32,680 nt of DNA from Deltaproteobacteria bacterium (GTDB taxonomy: Bacteria > Desulfobacterota_D > UBA1144 > Nemesobacterales > CSP1-2), in contig JACPIY010000033.1 in assembly GCA_016187835.1 (NCBI GenBank), forward strand, positions 1-32,680, read 5' to 3'. Position 1 is the first letter of the stretch, and each line of letters starts with the position of its first letter. Both the position numbers and the translations under genes were made by a program. Below the pieces are notes generated by a model. It was not told the origin of the DNA. It made no database searches and saw only the letters and a list, made by a program, of their open reading frames with translations. Shown here piece by piece: positions 8,595 through 16,506 of the stretch.

Positions 8595-9329
8595 ATGGAT
8601 ATAAAAAACAAAGTTGCACTGGTAACTGGCGGGGCAAAACGTGTGGGAAGAACTATTGCACTCGAACTAGCTGAGCACGGCGCTAATCTTGTCATCAATT
8701 ATAATAGTTCCAAGAAAGAAGCAGATGAAATTGTAGAACTAATTCGCAAGACGGGAAGAAAGGCGATTGCAGTAAAGGCTGATGTTTCCAAGGCCGATGA
8801 AGTTGCTAAGTTGGTTGACGTTGCTCTGAACAAATTTGAGCGCGTTGATATATTGATGAATAACGCAGCTATCTTTTTCAAAACACCTTTCCTAGAAATT
8901 ACCGAAGAGGACTGGGACTTATTCATGAATGTAAACCTAAAGAGCGCTTTTCTGTGTTCCCAGAAGGTAGCAAAGGTTATGCTTGAGCGAGGCTCTGGAA
9001 AGATAATAAACATAGCGGATGCTGCTGGCGGGATTAAAGGATGGAAAAGCTACATCCCCTACTCCGTTTCAAAAGCAGGCCTTATAATGCTCACAAAAAC
9101 AATGGCAAAAGCACTCGCTCCTAACATTCACGTTAACGCAATTGCGCCGGGACCTGTGCTGCTTCCTGAAAACTATAGTGAAAAAGAAAAAAAGCGGGCA
9201 ATTGAGAGCACACTTCTTAAGAGACTGGGCTCGCCTGAGGATATTGCCAAAGCGGTGATATTTCTAGTGAAGTCCGATTACATCACTGGTGAAACCATAA
9301 CTGTAGATGGTGGAAATCTGATTTCCTGA
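8595..9329 (+). CDS. Short-chain dehydrogenase/reductase, pteridine-reductase-like
   Basis: NAD(P)-dependent SDR (244 aa). TGGAKRVG (11-18) replaces the usual TGxxxGIG and resembles the pteridine reductase TGxxKRxG signature. NNAA is at 89-92, and the catalytic Tyr156 and Lys160 are in YSVSK. The usual catalytic Ser is absent: the aligned segment reads NIADAAG, placing Asp142 about where pteridine reductase PTR1 uses an Asp. This favours a pterin or folate reductase (PTR1/FolM-like) over a FabG-type ketoreductase. The C-terminal TGETITVDGG is standard. The start ATG has only a weak ribosome-binding site. The substrate assignment is inference. Confidence 0.88.
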   Translation: MDIKNKVALVTGGAKRVGRTIALELAEHGANLVINYNSSKKEADEIVELIRKTGRKAIAVKADVSKADEVAKLVDVALNKFERVDILMNNAAIFFKTPFLEITEEDWDLFMNVNLKSAFLCSQKVAKVMLERGSGKIINIADAAGGIKGWKSYIPYSVSKAGLIMLTKTMAKALAPNIHVNAIAPGPVLLPENYSEKEKKRAIESTLLKRLGSPEDIAKAVIFLVKSDYITGETITVDGGNLIS

Positions 9330-9354
9330 CTTGCAATAACAACTTGCAATAACA
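9329..9354. repeat. 13-bp perfect tandem repeat after the SDR gene
   Basis: ACTTGCAATAACA occurs twice head-to-tail, the first copy overlapping the SDR stop codon by one base, with a further partial copy (aacttgacaac) behind it. It looks like replication slippage; no function is evident. Confidence 0.7.
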
Positions 9355-9440
9355 AACTTGACAACCTATCTAGCCTTTTCCATACTACCTTCACCCGAAA
9401 CTGTCATCCGGAATTTCTAATATTCAAAGGGAAAAACATC

Positions 9441-10904
9441 ATGGATTTGAGCGAACTCTTTAAGAGCACTCTCCTTATAGGTCCAGAGATTGCTTTAATA
9501 ATTACGGGAATCATCGTAATGGTAGTAGACCCATTAATAAAAGGGGAAAGAAAAAGGAATCTCTTCTGGATAGCTCTTGTCGGGCTCGCAGTCGGATTTA
9601 TTTTGAATCTTGAAAGGTTTCATAATGGAACAAGTGCATTTTCAGGCGCTCTCTCCCTGGATGGTTTTGCCGCATATTTTAATCTCATATTCATAATCGG
9701 AGCTTTCCTTGCAACAATTCTCTCAAAAGATTATATAGAAAGCATGAATTTAAGAATCGGCGAGTACTACGCGCTTATTATATTTTCAACCTCCGGGATG
9801 ATGATATTAAGCTCCGCCAGGGAATTCATGTCTCTTTTTCTTGGTTTTGAAATAATGTCCGTCTCGGTTTACGTGCTCTCGGGTTTCAATAGGAGATCTG
9901 TACGTTCAGCAGAGGCTGGAATAAAATACCTCGTCTTAGGAGGATTTTCCTCTGCCATACTCCTATACGGAATAGCTTTAATCTACGGAGCGTCGGGAAC
10001 AATATTTCTCGATGAGATTGCAGCCAATTTTAATGCTAGTAACCCCCTATACCTTGCAGGTACGGCCCTTATTCTCACAGGTTTTATATTTAAAATCGGC
10101 GCATTTCCCCTCCATCAATGGGTTCCTGACATCTACGAGGGAGCGCCTGTGACCGTAACCGGTTTTATGTCCGTAGGGGTAAAAGCCGCAGCTTTTGCAA
10201 TTCTCCTCAGGGTTCTTTTTGAAGGATTCTCCGGTATTGAAGCCAATTGGATGCAGGCTCTCTGGATCGTCTCTGCATTTACCATGACGATAGGAAACCT
10301 AGCTGCAATAGTTCAGACCAGTATAAAAAGAATGCTTGCGTATTCGAGCATAGCCCATGCGGGATATGCCCTTGTCGGAGTCGTTGCATCTTATGGAGGA
10401 AAAGAACTCGGTCTAAGCAGCGTGATGTACTACCTTTTTGCTTATATGGTTATGAATCTGGGAGCCTTCGGTGTGTTAGCTTATCTCTCAAAAGATGGAA
10501 AGGAATGCGAAACTTTTGATGACATATCGGGGATTTGGCGGAGAAAACCTCTTACAGCTATAGCCCTGGGGATATTCATGTTCTCCCTAGCCGGTATCCC
10601 ACCTACAATCGGTTTTTTTGCAAAATATAGGGTGTTTCTCTCAGCAGTAAAAGCCGAATTCTTCTGGCTAGCGATAATAGGAATCTTAAACAGCGTTATC
10701 TCGGCTTATTACTATCTAAGGGTCCTTGTTTATGCTTATATGAGAGAAGAATCAGTCGTGTTTCCTCGATTTAAACCCACATCGGTTGTTGCTCTTACTA
10801 TTCTTACAATAGGAACCCTTCTTTTGGGAATTCTTCCACTTAACTCATGGGACCTCGCCATAAAAGCCGCTGGCTCGTTTCTTTTAACCTTCGGCGCGAA
10901 ATAA
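9441..10904 (+). CDS. nuoN: NADH-quinone oxidoreductase subunit N
   Basis: Proton-pumping membrane subunit N of complex I (487 aa), homologous to Mrp antiporter subunits, with about 13-14 hydrophobic helices. Family landmarks include LFLGFEIMSVSVYVLSGF (conserved Glu in the pumping half-channel), GFIFKIGAFPLHQWVPDIYEGAPVTVTGFMSVGVKAAAF with its Lys, SIKRMLAYSSIAHAGYALVG, and FSLAGIPPTIGFFAKYRVF. Length matches NuoN. It is not followed by other nuo genes: nuoA-D lie 16-19 kb away on the opposite strand and E-M are outside the window. The 3' end overlaps the convergent glycosyltransferase by 21 bp. The SDR-nuoN gap contains a decayed palindromic repeat. Confidence 0.95.
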   Translation: MDLSELFKSTLLIGPEIALIITGIIVMVVDPLIKGERKRNLFWIALVGLAVGFILNLERFHNGTSAFSGALSLDGFAAYFNLIFIIGAFLATILSKDYIESMNLRIGEYYALIIFSTSGMMILSSAREFMSLFLGFEIMSVSVYVLSGFNRRSVRSAEAGIKYLVLGGFSSAILLYGIALIYGASGTIFLDEIAANFNASNPLYLAGTALILTGFIFKIGAFPLHQWVPDIYEGAPVTVTGFMSVGVKAAAFAILLRVLFEGFSGIEANWMQALWIVSAFTMTIGNLAAIVQTSIKRMLAYSSIAHAGYALVGVVASYGGKELGLSSVMYYLFAYMVMNLGAFGVLAYLSKDGKECETFDDISGIWRRKPLTAIALGIFMFSLAGIPPTIGFFAKYRVFLSAVKAEFFWLAIIGILNSVISAYYYLRVLVYAYMREESVVFPRFKPTSVVALTILTIGTLLLGILPLNSWDLAIKAAGSFLLTFGAK

Positions 10905-11996
10905 TTCACAAAGAAAACCTGCGGCCTGAGTTGCTCCATTGGTTTCATTCCGTTCTAAACGCGGAAGAGTCAGGAAATCAGATAGAAGGTATAACCAACT
11001 ACCATTCTGAAATTCCCCTTTGGTCAGAGAAAATCCCTTCATATTCTTTTTTACAAATCCAGCCAGTATCTCTGATTCACGAAAGTTTGGTCTTATCACG
11101 TAACCAAAAGGTATACCTGCATAATAAACCTCAGCTAGCGTGCTGTAACCGAGTTTACCAATTACCATATCGCTAGCATTGATAAGATCAGGGTGGAAAA
11201 AATCAGACCTGTGAGGCAAAAGGATTATATTACTATAGATCCGTATATCCCTACTACCGTCAGGGATCACAAAATATATATCGGGTTGGTATTCCATCAA
11301 TTGTTTTAGGAATGAATATTCCCCAGGTATTCCTCCCATAGTAATCATTACTACTTTAACACATTCCGGTATTTTCAATTTTTCACGAAGTAATTTAGTT
11401 GATGTTTTACACTTTCGGCTGATCGGGTTTACGACTGAATCGGCATTACAGTAGTGGCAGACAGGTTCCGCCTGAATATGATAATCTGCTAGCTCAAACA
11501 TCTTTTGTAAGTAATTGATATGTCTATATAGCCGACTATTTTCGTTTGCATATCCCTCATATATCCAGTCCCAGGTAAAATTTTCAATTAGTACAGAAGG
11601 AATACTCGCTTCCTTTGCTACTGCGATGCCCATTGGGGAAATATCGCAAATCACCATTTCACATTTCATCTTGTTTAGCGTTTCTGCTAATTTTGTGACA
11701 AGAGAACGTTCAAATGGAAAGAACCTATCCAAACTCTCTAAGGTACTTTGTATATCTTCATGTAAAGAGTCTTTTTGTACAAGGCCAATATCCGTTAATA
11801 AAGAATGGTAGTTAAAAGGACCAGAAAGCGAGTTTTGAAAGAACCACTGGGGAACTTCGGTATGGATTTCAAATTGTACAGAAGGAGCTATTTCATGCAT
11901 TGCAGACATTACAGCGGCTGCCCTTGCTGCGTGTCCAAAACCATGTGGAGAAATAAAATACGCTACTCGATGATTTGATGGGCTGGAGTTGAGCAT
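10884..11996 (-). CDS. Glycosyltransferase-like protein (MurG/GT28-type fold)
   Basis: 370 aa, minus strand, convergent with nuoN. The N-terminus VAYFISPHGFGHAARAAAVM is the glycine/His-rich first loop of GT-B enzymes that act on nucleotide sugars. The C-terminal half contains VVMITMGGIPGEY, the usual second Rossmann start, and NASDMVIGKLGYSTLAEVYYAGIPFGYVIRP, the donor-binding motif found in MurG-like and related transferases. No signal peptide or membrane segments. Sugar and acceptor are unknown. It is the first gene of the accessory region and stands alone on its strand; its promoter should lie in the 286-bp gap that also holds a pseudogene remnant. Confidence 0.75.
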   Translation of the reverse strand: MLNSSPSNHRVAYFISPHGFGHAARAAAVMSAMHEIAPSVQFEIHTEVPQWFFQNSLSGPFNYHSLLTDIGLVQKDSLHEDIQSTLESLDRFFPFERSLVTKLAETLNKMKCEMVICDISPMGIAVAKEASIPSVLIENFTWDWIYEGYANENSRLYRHINYLQKMFELADYHIQAEPVCHYCNADSVVNPISRKCKTSTKLLREKLKIPECVKVVMITMGGIPGEYSFLKQLMEYQPDIYFVIPDGSRDIRIYSNIILLPHRSDFFHPDLINASDMVIGKLGYSTLAEVYYAGIPFGYVIRPNFRESEILAGFVKKNMKGFSLTKGEFQNGSWLYLLSDFLTLPRLERNETNGATQAAGFLCELFRAEG

Positions 11997-12169
11997 GAAT
12001 GTTTGTTTTTGCTACCTTTGGAATATTTTCTATAGAGACACTGTTAAGAACGACAAATTACAACACTATAAGTAATATTTCTGTAAGCATATCAGACAAT
12101 CTTTCTCTATACTAGTTAGCCACAATCGCTTTGAAGTTGTTTGAACTTCGATATCTTGAAGAGTTGATA

Positions 12170-12278
12170 ACCACTCAAGGTAAACTTACTAGCAAAGTAT
12201 ATATTCTTTTCCATTCCAAGATTGTTGTCTCAGCAACAGCAGCCATCTAACTATCGCTATTGGAAAAATGTAAAATGA
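12170..12278 (-). pseudogene. Decayed 3'-end fragment of an amine oxidase gene (older copy)
   Basis: On the minus strand the reading ILHFSNSDS*MAAV is recognisable against the intact C-terminus of the amine oxidase at 21280 (ILFAHSDSQMAAAV), with Gln replaced by a stop. Beyond a 2-nt frame loss the alignment resumes as N..FASKF..LSG and ends where the intact gene ends. Identity at the DNA level is modest, best across GCGATAGTTAGATGGCTGC, but the length of about 109 bp agrees with the intact gene's last 110 bp. No upstream part of the gene is present. It lies directly before the UDG-like gene. Confidence 0.6.
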
Positions 12279-12282
12279 TAAA

Positions 12283-12921
12283 ATGGTTCTAGATGACATC
12301 TGTAATCTATTGAAAAAGAAAGTTTTTCCGATCCATCCTAAAAATCTTCTTTTTAATCAGTATCGAGATAAGGATTTAAGCGTAGATTTATCTGATGCCG
12401 ATAAAATTAGAAAACAGAATCTGCACAACTACTTGAGAAGTTTTTCGAAACGTCCTTCGATTCTTGTAATCGGTGAAGCACCGGGTCCACGAGGCTGTCG
12501 CTTTTCCGGAGTGCCTTTCACAAGCGAGGCGCAACTCTGTAACGGCGAACTACCCTTTAAGGGACAAAAATCAAGCATTAGTGATTTGCCTTATTCGGAG
12601 AACAGCGCAGCAATTTTCTGGAGAGTCATGTTACCTTATTACCCAAAGTTCTTTATCTGGAATTCCGTTCCTTTTCATCCGCACAAGCGTGAAGAAATTC
12701 TCTCTATTCGAAATCCAACCAGGGCCGAGGTTTGTAACTATTCTAGTCTGCTCTCAGAGATAATCTCATTGATCAAACCGAAACGCATAGTTACTGTTGG
12801 GAAAAAAGCGGAGTTTCCATTAAAACAAAATGGACTTTCTTACAAATATGTCCGCCATCCGTCTCATGGTGGAGCAAAGGAGTTTAGTACGGCTATCAAA
12901 ACAATCTTTAATAATATATAA
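12283..12921 (+). CDS. Uracil-DNA glycosylase superfamily protein
   Basis: 212 aa. VIGEAPGPRGCRFSGVPFTSE (from about residue 62) is the water-activating and uracil-pocket motif of UDG-superfamily enzymes in the GEAPG-type families. WNSVPFHPH (about 126-134) is the Asn-containing base-recognition strand, and RHPSHGG near 190 is the His-Pro-Ser DNA-intercalation motif. Together these suggest excision of uracil or another damaged base. No 4Fe-4S cysteine pattern of family 4 is seen. It may belong to a less studied UDG-like branch. It begins a few bases after an amine oxidase remnant and is the first gene of an inserted-looking block. Confidence 0.8.
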   Translation: MVLDDICNLLKKKVFPIHPKNLLFNQYRDKDLSVDLSDADKIRKQNLHNYLRSFSKRPSILVIGEAPGPRGCRFSGVPFTSEAQLCNGELPFKGQKSSISDLPYSENSAAIFWRVMLPYYPKFFIWNSVPFHPHKREEILSIRNPTRAEVCNYSSLLSEIISLIKPKRIVTVGKKAEFPLKQNGLSYKYVRHPSHGGAKEFSTAIKTIFNNI

Positions 12922-13319
12922 GCTGTCTTCTAATAAAGAGCTGATTTAAGCTAGTCTCTTAGGCAAACCGCTCTTCTTTGGGGCAGAAGCCTAGGTGCTA
13001 TGTGCATCAAAACCTGTGGAAGTAGAAAATAACAAAAATAAGCCACTCTAAAGCTTTTTAGCGCATTTGCTTAAAAACGATGCTTGAGATATATTGAGAT
13101 TATCTTCAAAATATAACAGATCAAAAATGAGATAAGACCAGGCCAGGCAAATAGCTATCAGGTGAGATAGGAAGTTCATTTGATATTATAGTGAATAAAG
13201 AGAAGATGAATGAAAATAAACTAACAGTTCATCTATATTGCCAAATTAAGTTAAACCGCCCAGTTAGTATGTAAATAAGTTAGACGCCCTGTGCGGTGGA
13301 GGTAAGAGGGGGTATGATC
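12922..13319. other. Intergenic region UDG-like gene to glycosyltransferase
   Basis: About 400 bp with no credible gene. It contains an imperfect hairpin TTAGGC/GCCTAG near 12960-12995 and the inverted repeat at 13255-13297. AT-rich sequence in the middle may contain promoters, but none stands out. Confidence 0.5.
13255..13297. repeat. Inverted repeat upstream of the glycosyltransferase
   Basis: ACCGCCCAG (13255-13263) and CTGTGCGGT (13289-13297) pair with one mismatch around a 25-nt loop containing two GTTAG motifs. It ends just before the GGAGG ribosome-binding region of the next gene, so a leader-hairpin or operator role is possible. Confidence 0.45.
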
Positions 13320-14576
13320 ATGAACATCACAATCATTGCGGTTGGTACACACGGCGATGTACAACCCTGTGTAGCTTTAGGTTTAGGATTACAAGCAGCC
13401 GGTCACAAAGTACGTATTGCCGCGTGTGCTAATTTCGAAGCATTTGTTTGTAACCGGGGGTTGAGTTTCTTTTCGATTGGATGCGATCCACGCGAATGGC
13501 TGGTGAGCGATGAAGGACGTGACTGGCTCAAATCTAGCCGTAATCCGATTCAATTCATCCGGGGATTGACTCGTTTGATGCAACCGTCTATGGAACGGTC
13601 TCTAGCCGATTCATGGACTGCCTGCCAAGGAGCGGAAGCGATTATTTATTCCCTTCTGGCAATCAGTGGTTACCACATTGCTGAAAAGCTACGTGTGCCT
13701 TCTTTCATAGCACTGCTCCATCCTGTGTGGGATACCCGTGCTTTTCCTAACTTTCTGCTACCCGAGAAACTTCGTCTGGGTGGCACTGTTAATTTGCTGA
13801 CCCATATTGTTGCTGAACAACTTTTCTGGCAACCATTTCGTGGATTGATCAACGAGTGGCGAGAGCAAACCCTAGGCCTGCCACCCGCTCCCTTCTTCGG
13901 TCCATGGGGACGGATGAAAAAACAAAGGTTTCCATCCCTGTTTGGTTACAGTCAATTCGTGATGCCCAAACCACCAGATTGGGGTGATTGGTTACATGTA
14001 ACTGGCTATTGGTTTCTTGACCGTCCTGCCGAATGGAAACCGCCAGCGGATCTTGTTGATTTTCTGGCTGCGGGTCCGCCACCAGTGTACATAGGTTTCG
14101 GCAGCGTGACTGATAGCAACCCGGAAGCACTTACAGAGATGGTACTGAAGGCATTTGCTATCACAGGGAAACGCGGCATTTTGCTGACTGGATGGGCGGG
14201 GTTAAGAAAAGCCGACCTTCCTAAGGATGTGTTCGGCTTAGAATCAATTCCCCATGATTGGCTCTTCCCGCAAATGGCGGCTGTGGTGCACCACGGCGGG
14301 GCGGGTACAACTGCAGCCGGTCTAAGTGCGGGAATACCAAACATCGTCATTGCATCTCAGGCTGAAATGTACTTTTGGGGTAGACGAGTTGCAGCATTAG
14401 GAGCAGGCCCTCAACCTATCCTACGTAAGGAATTATCAGCCGAGCGCTTGGCAAACGCTATTAGCATAGCCACCAGAGACACTGGCATAAAGACCCGTGC
14501 AGCCGCATTAGGTCAACGCATACGAGCGGAAAACGGTGTGGCGAACGCTGTCAGAGCTTTTCATAAACACATTTAG
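13320..14576 (+). CDS. UGT-type (GT1) glycosyltransferase
   Basis: GT-B-fold glycosyltransferase of the GT1 family, like sterol 3-beta-glucosyltransferases and macrolide/rhamnosyl transferases, 418 aa. The N-terminus ITIIAVGTHGDVQPCVALGLGLQAAGH is the signature acceptor-domain start. The C-terminal donor motif VVHHGGAGTTAAGLSAGIPNIV with the following Q-x-E-M-YFWG-R is clear. I chose ATG 13320, which has GAGGGGG at a good distance. ATG 13314 and GTG 13296 are in-frame alternatives, but the latter would overlap a GGAGG site. Base composition looks GC-richer than the AT-rich genes around it, suggesting separate acquisition. Substrate unknown; lipid or secondary-metabolite glycosylation is typical of the family. 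Confidence 0.9.
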   Translation: MNITIIAVGTHGDVQPCVALGLGLQAAGHKVRIAACANFEAFVCNRGLSFFSIGCDPREWLVSDEGRDWLKSSRNPIQFIRGLTRLMQPSMERSLADSWTACQGAEAIIYSLLAISGYHIAEKLRVPSFIALLHPVWDTRAFPNFLLPEKLRLGGTVNLLTHIVAEQLFWQPFRGLINEWREQTLGLPPAPFFGPWGRMKKQRFPSLFGYSQFVMPKPPDWGDWLHVTGYWFLDRPAEWKPPADLVDFLAAGPPPVYIGFGSVTDSNPEALTEMVLKAFAITGKRGILLTGWAGLRKADLPKDVFGLESIPHDWLFPQMAAVVHHGGAGTTAAGLSAGIPNIVIASQAEMYFWGRRVAALGAGPQPILRKELSAERLANAISIATRDTGIKTRAAALGQRIRAENGVANAVRAFHKHI

Positions 14577-14604
14577 CGGTATCAATAAAGAACTAAAAGA
14601 AAAG

Positions 14605-15243
14605 ATGATAGATAATTCTTTTCTTCCAAAAAGCTTGAAAAAAGCTACTGTTAATGATATAGAAAAAGTCGTTTATATCATCTGTAAAGCATTTGACAAT
14701 GACCCAGTTTTTAATTGGATAGTTAAACAAGATAATCGAAGGGGAGCAAGGGCAGAAAAACTTGTAACAATATCTTTTGATTTAATAATTCCATTCGAAG
14801 AAATTTACCTTTCAGAAAAAGATAATGGTGCGGCTGTCTGGGTACCACCCGATAATCACAAACTATCAATAAACCAGACTTTAAAAGTATTAAAAATGTT
14901 TATCAGCGTTGCCGGATTTGGCCGCCTATTGGAAATGATGAAGTTCTTCAATTATATGCAGAGTCAACATCCAAAGAGCCCATTTTTCCATTTACTTTAT
15001 CTGGGAGTTTTGCCTGAGGCACAGGGACAAGGTGTAGGTACTTCACTTCTGAAACCAATCCTTAAATATTGTGATGAAAAGGGTTTCACTGCCTATTTAG
15101 AAAACAGCAACGAAAAAAATTTGCCGTTTTATCAAAAGAATAGATTTGTAACTTTCAATGAATGGAAAATCAATAACAAAGGACCGAGGATCTGGTTTAT
15201 GGAAAGGAAACCACAAGGTAAATCTATTTGTCGTATTGTTTAA
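14605..15243 (+). CDS. GNAT-family N-acetyltransferase
   Basis: 212 aa. N-terminal KKATVNDIEKVVYIICKAF is the beta1-alpha1 start of GNAT enzymes. Motif A is seen as YLGVLPEAQGQGVGTSLLKPIL (acetyl-CoA pyrophosphate loop Q-x-x-G-x-G/A), followed by AYLENSNEKNLPFYQKNRFV, the usual motif B region. The start at 14605 places the fold at the beginning; a longer in-frame start at 14536 would overlap the glycosyltransferase by 41 bp and add a tail unlike the family. It lies about 30 bp after the glycosyltransferase, so they are probably co-transcribed. The acceptor is unknown. Confidence 0.87.
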   Translation: MIDNSFLPKSLKKATVNDIEKVVYIICKAFDNDPVFNWIVKQDNRRGARAEKLVTISFDLIIPFEEIYLSEKDNGAAVWVPPDNHKLSINQTLKVLKMFISVAGFGRLLEMMKFFNYMQSQHPKSPFFHLLYLGVLPEAQGQGVGTSLLKPILKYCDEKGFTAYLENSNEKNLPFYQKNRFVTFNEWKINNKGPRIWFMERKPQGKSICRIV

Positions 15244-15353
15244 TCATATGGATAACAGCTAAGAAAGAGTTTATTTTAGATGTACAAACGGTATATGAAA
15301 AATGAGATAGTTCTTCATCGTTATAGCTAAATAAAATAGGAGATGATATCGAC

Positions 15354-16268
15354 ATGAATGATAAAGGTGTAGTGGAAAAATACGATCGAGCATTACGAGA
15401 ATACGCCAATGAAGTGCTTCCTGGATTTTGGAATGAACTCAAAAACCAGCGAAGACCTTTTCAGCCATTTTTGGATAAGTTGTTCGGCTTTTATCTTTAT
15501 TGCTTATACCTTACTGACTCTAACCTCTTTCATAATGACGAAAAATATCCCTCTCTTAATATTCGTTACGTAAAGGCTTGTTTAGCGCTATTCGGAATAC
15601 ACAATTGTCTCCAATATGGACTCGTCACAGAAAGCGCCGTTTTACTGCGCTCATTATTTGAGTCTTATCTATTTGAGTCTTATCTAAATGTTAAACTTAT
15701 TCTCCAAAAAGATACTGAGGAACGAATCGGGCTGTTCCATGATTTCCGTTACGTTGAACGGTGGAATAGTCTCCAAGCTAATAAGAATTTGCTGGAAGAA
15801 GGTAAAATTTCAAAAGAAATTTTTGACAGAACATTTACTTCTGATCTGATAAAAAAAATAGAAGATAATTATCTCTCAGTAAAATCCAACTATCATCCGA
15901 AACATCCGTATCATTGGGCATGGAAGATTTTCAGGAATGAGACCAAAAACCAAAGAAATCCGAGTATCCATTTTATTGCTGACAAACTAGGACTAAGTGC
16001 GGACTGCATTAAAGTTTATGGCCCATTATCGGTATCCGTCCACAATTCTCCAAGTCTCTTGAACCTGGTCTTAACTGGAAATGCAATTACTCTGGCACCA
16101 AACTTTTCTCGGTCGATTTACAATATAGGTTGTCTATCTTTAGGCTATTTGTCTGATTTGATTGAGGATTTAGTGAACTATCTTGAGTTCGGTGAACCTG
16201 GCGAAATCTCAACTTACCTTTCTATCTTTTGGATTAGAACCTGTAATGAAGATCAAGGCGCCGGTTAA
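15354..16268 (+). CDS. Hypothetical protein (DUF5677-like)
   Basis: 304 aa, mostly alpha-helical, no signal peptide. The pattern of a helix with ESAVLLRSLFESYL, later HDFRYVERWNSL, and a conserved YGPLSVSVHNSP His/Ser motif resembles DUF5677-type proteins of unknown function; that match is from memory and not certain. It contains an in-frame 15-bp tandem duplication that repeats LFESY. AGGAG at 15338-15342 precedes the ATG. The stop codon directly abuts an amine oxidase gene fragment on the other strand, marking the right end of a cargo block. Confidence 0.75.
   Translation: MNDKGVVEKYDRALREYANEVLPGFWNELKNQRRPFQPFLDKLFGFYLYCLYLTDSNLFHNDEKYPSLNIRYVKACLALFGIHNCLQYGLVTESAVLLRSLFESYLFESYLNVKLILQKDTEERIGLFHDFRYVERWNSLQANKNLLEEGKISKEIFDRTFTSDLIKKIEDNYLSVKSNYHPKHPYHWAWKIFRNETKNQRNPSIHFIADKLGLSADCIKVYGPLSVSVHNSPSLLNLVLTGNAITLAPNFSRSIYNIGCLSLGYLSDLIEDLVNYLEFGEPGEISTYLSIFWIRTCNEDQGAG
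15655..15684 (+). repeat. 15-bp perfect in-frame tandem duplication
   Basis: TATTTGAGTCTTATC occurs twice in direct succession inside the hypothetical gene, duplicating five codons (LFESY repeated) in a helix. The frame is kept. The two copies are identical, implying a recent slippage event or an assembly or strain variant. Confidence 0.9.
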
Positions 16269-16332
16269 TCACCTAGCTACAATTTTCCTCGCAATCCCTG
16301 CATTCTTCTTACCTTCCCAAACAGCACACTAA
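16269..16332 (-). pseudogene. 3'-end fragment of an amine oxidase gene (younger copy)
   Basis: The minus strand encodes CAVWEGKKNAGIARKIVAR followed by TGA, almost identical to the C-terminus of the intact amine oxidase ending at 21280 (CAIWEGKKNAGIARKIVASG). At the DNA level the match is about 80% over some 53 bp, with most differences at third codon positions. This means the piece diverged under protein-level selection and is not a recent copy error. Homology stops abruptly at 16332; nothing of the upstream gene remains. It sits exactly between two cargo blocks. Confidence 0.88.
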
Positions 16333-16390
16333 CGATATTATAGGCTTAATTTTGTATACATCGTTAATTTATAAAATTTGTGATTAGTAG

Positions 16391-16396
16391 TATAAT
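16391..16396 (+). promoter_or_regulatory. Possible -10 box of the VWA-phosphatase-kinase operon
   Basis: A perfect TATAAT lies 110 bp upstream of the VWA gene in AT-rich DNA; no convincing -35 box is present at 17 bp. A short perfect inverted repeat AATTTC-gt-GAAATT follows near 16420 and could be an operator. Confidence 0.35.
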
Positions 16397-16506
16397 CTAA
16401 AAATCTTTAGTGCCCTGAATTTCGTGAAATTTAGCAGTTATTAATATTGCATTAAGTTTATACCTAGACGAAGCTCGAAATTTTTTATTTAAGGAGGTAT
16501 AAGAGA

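Noticed and set aside
13251-13300. attC-like integron recombination site (GTTAAAC and GTTAGAC motifs)
   Set aside because: The two GTTRRRY-like motifs are in the same orientation and lack a matching RYYYAAC partner; the region is better described as a simple inverted repeat.
14536-14604. Longer GNAT start overlapping the glycosyltransferase
   Set aside because: The extra 23 residues are antifamily and the overlap is large; the ATG at 14605 starts directly before the GNAT fold.
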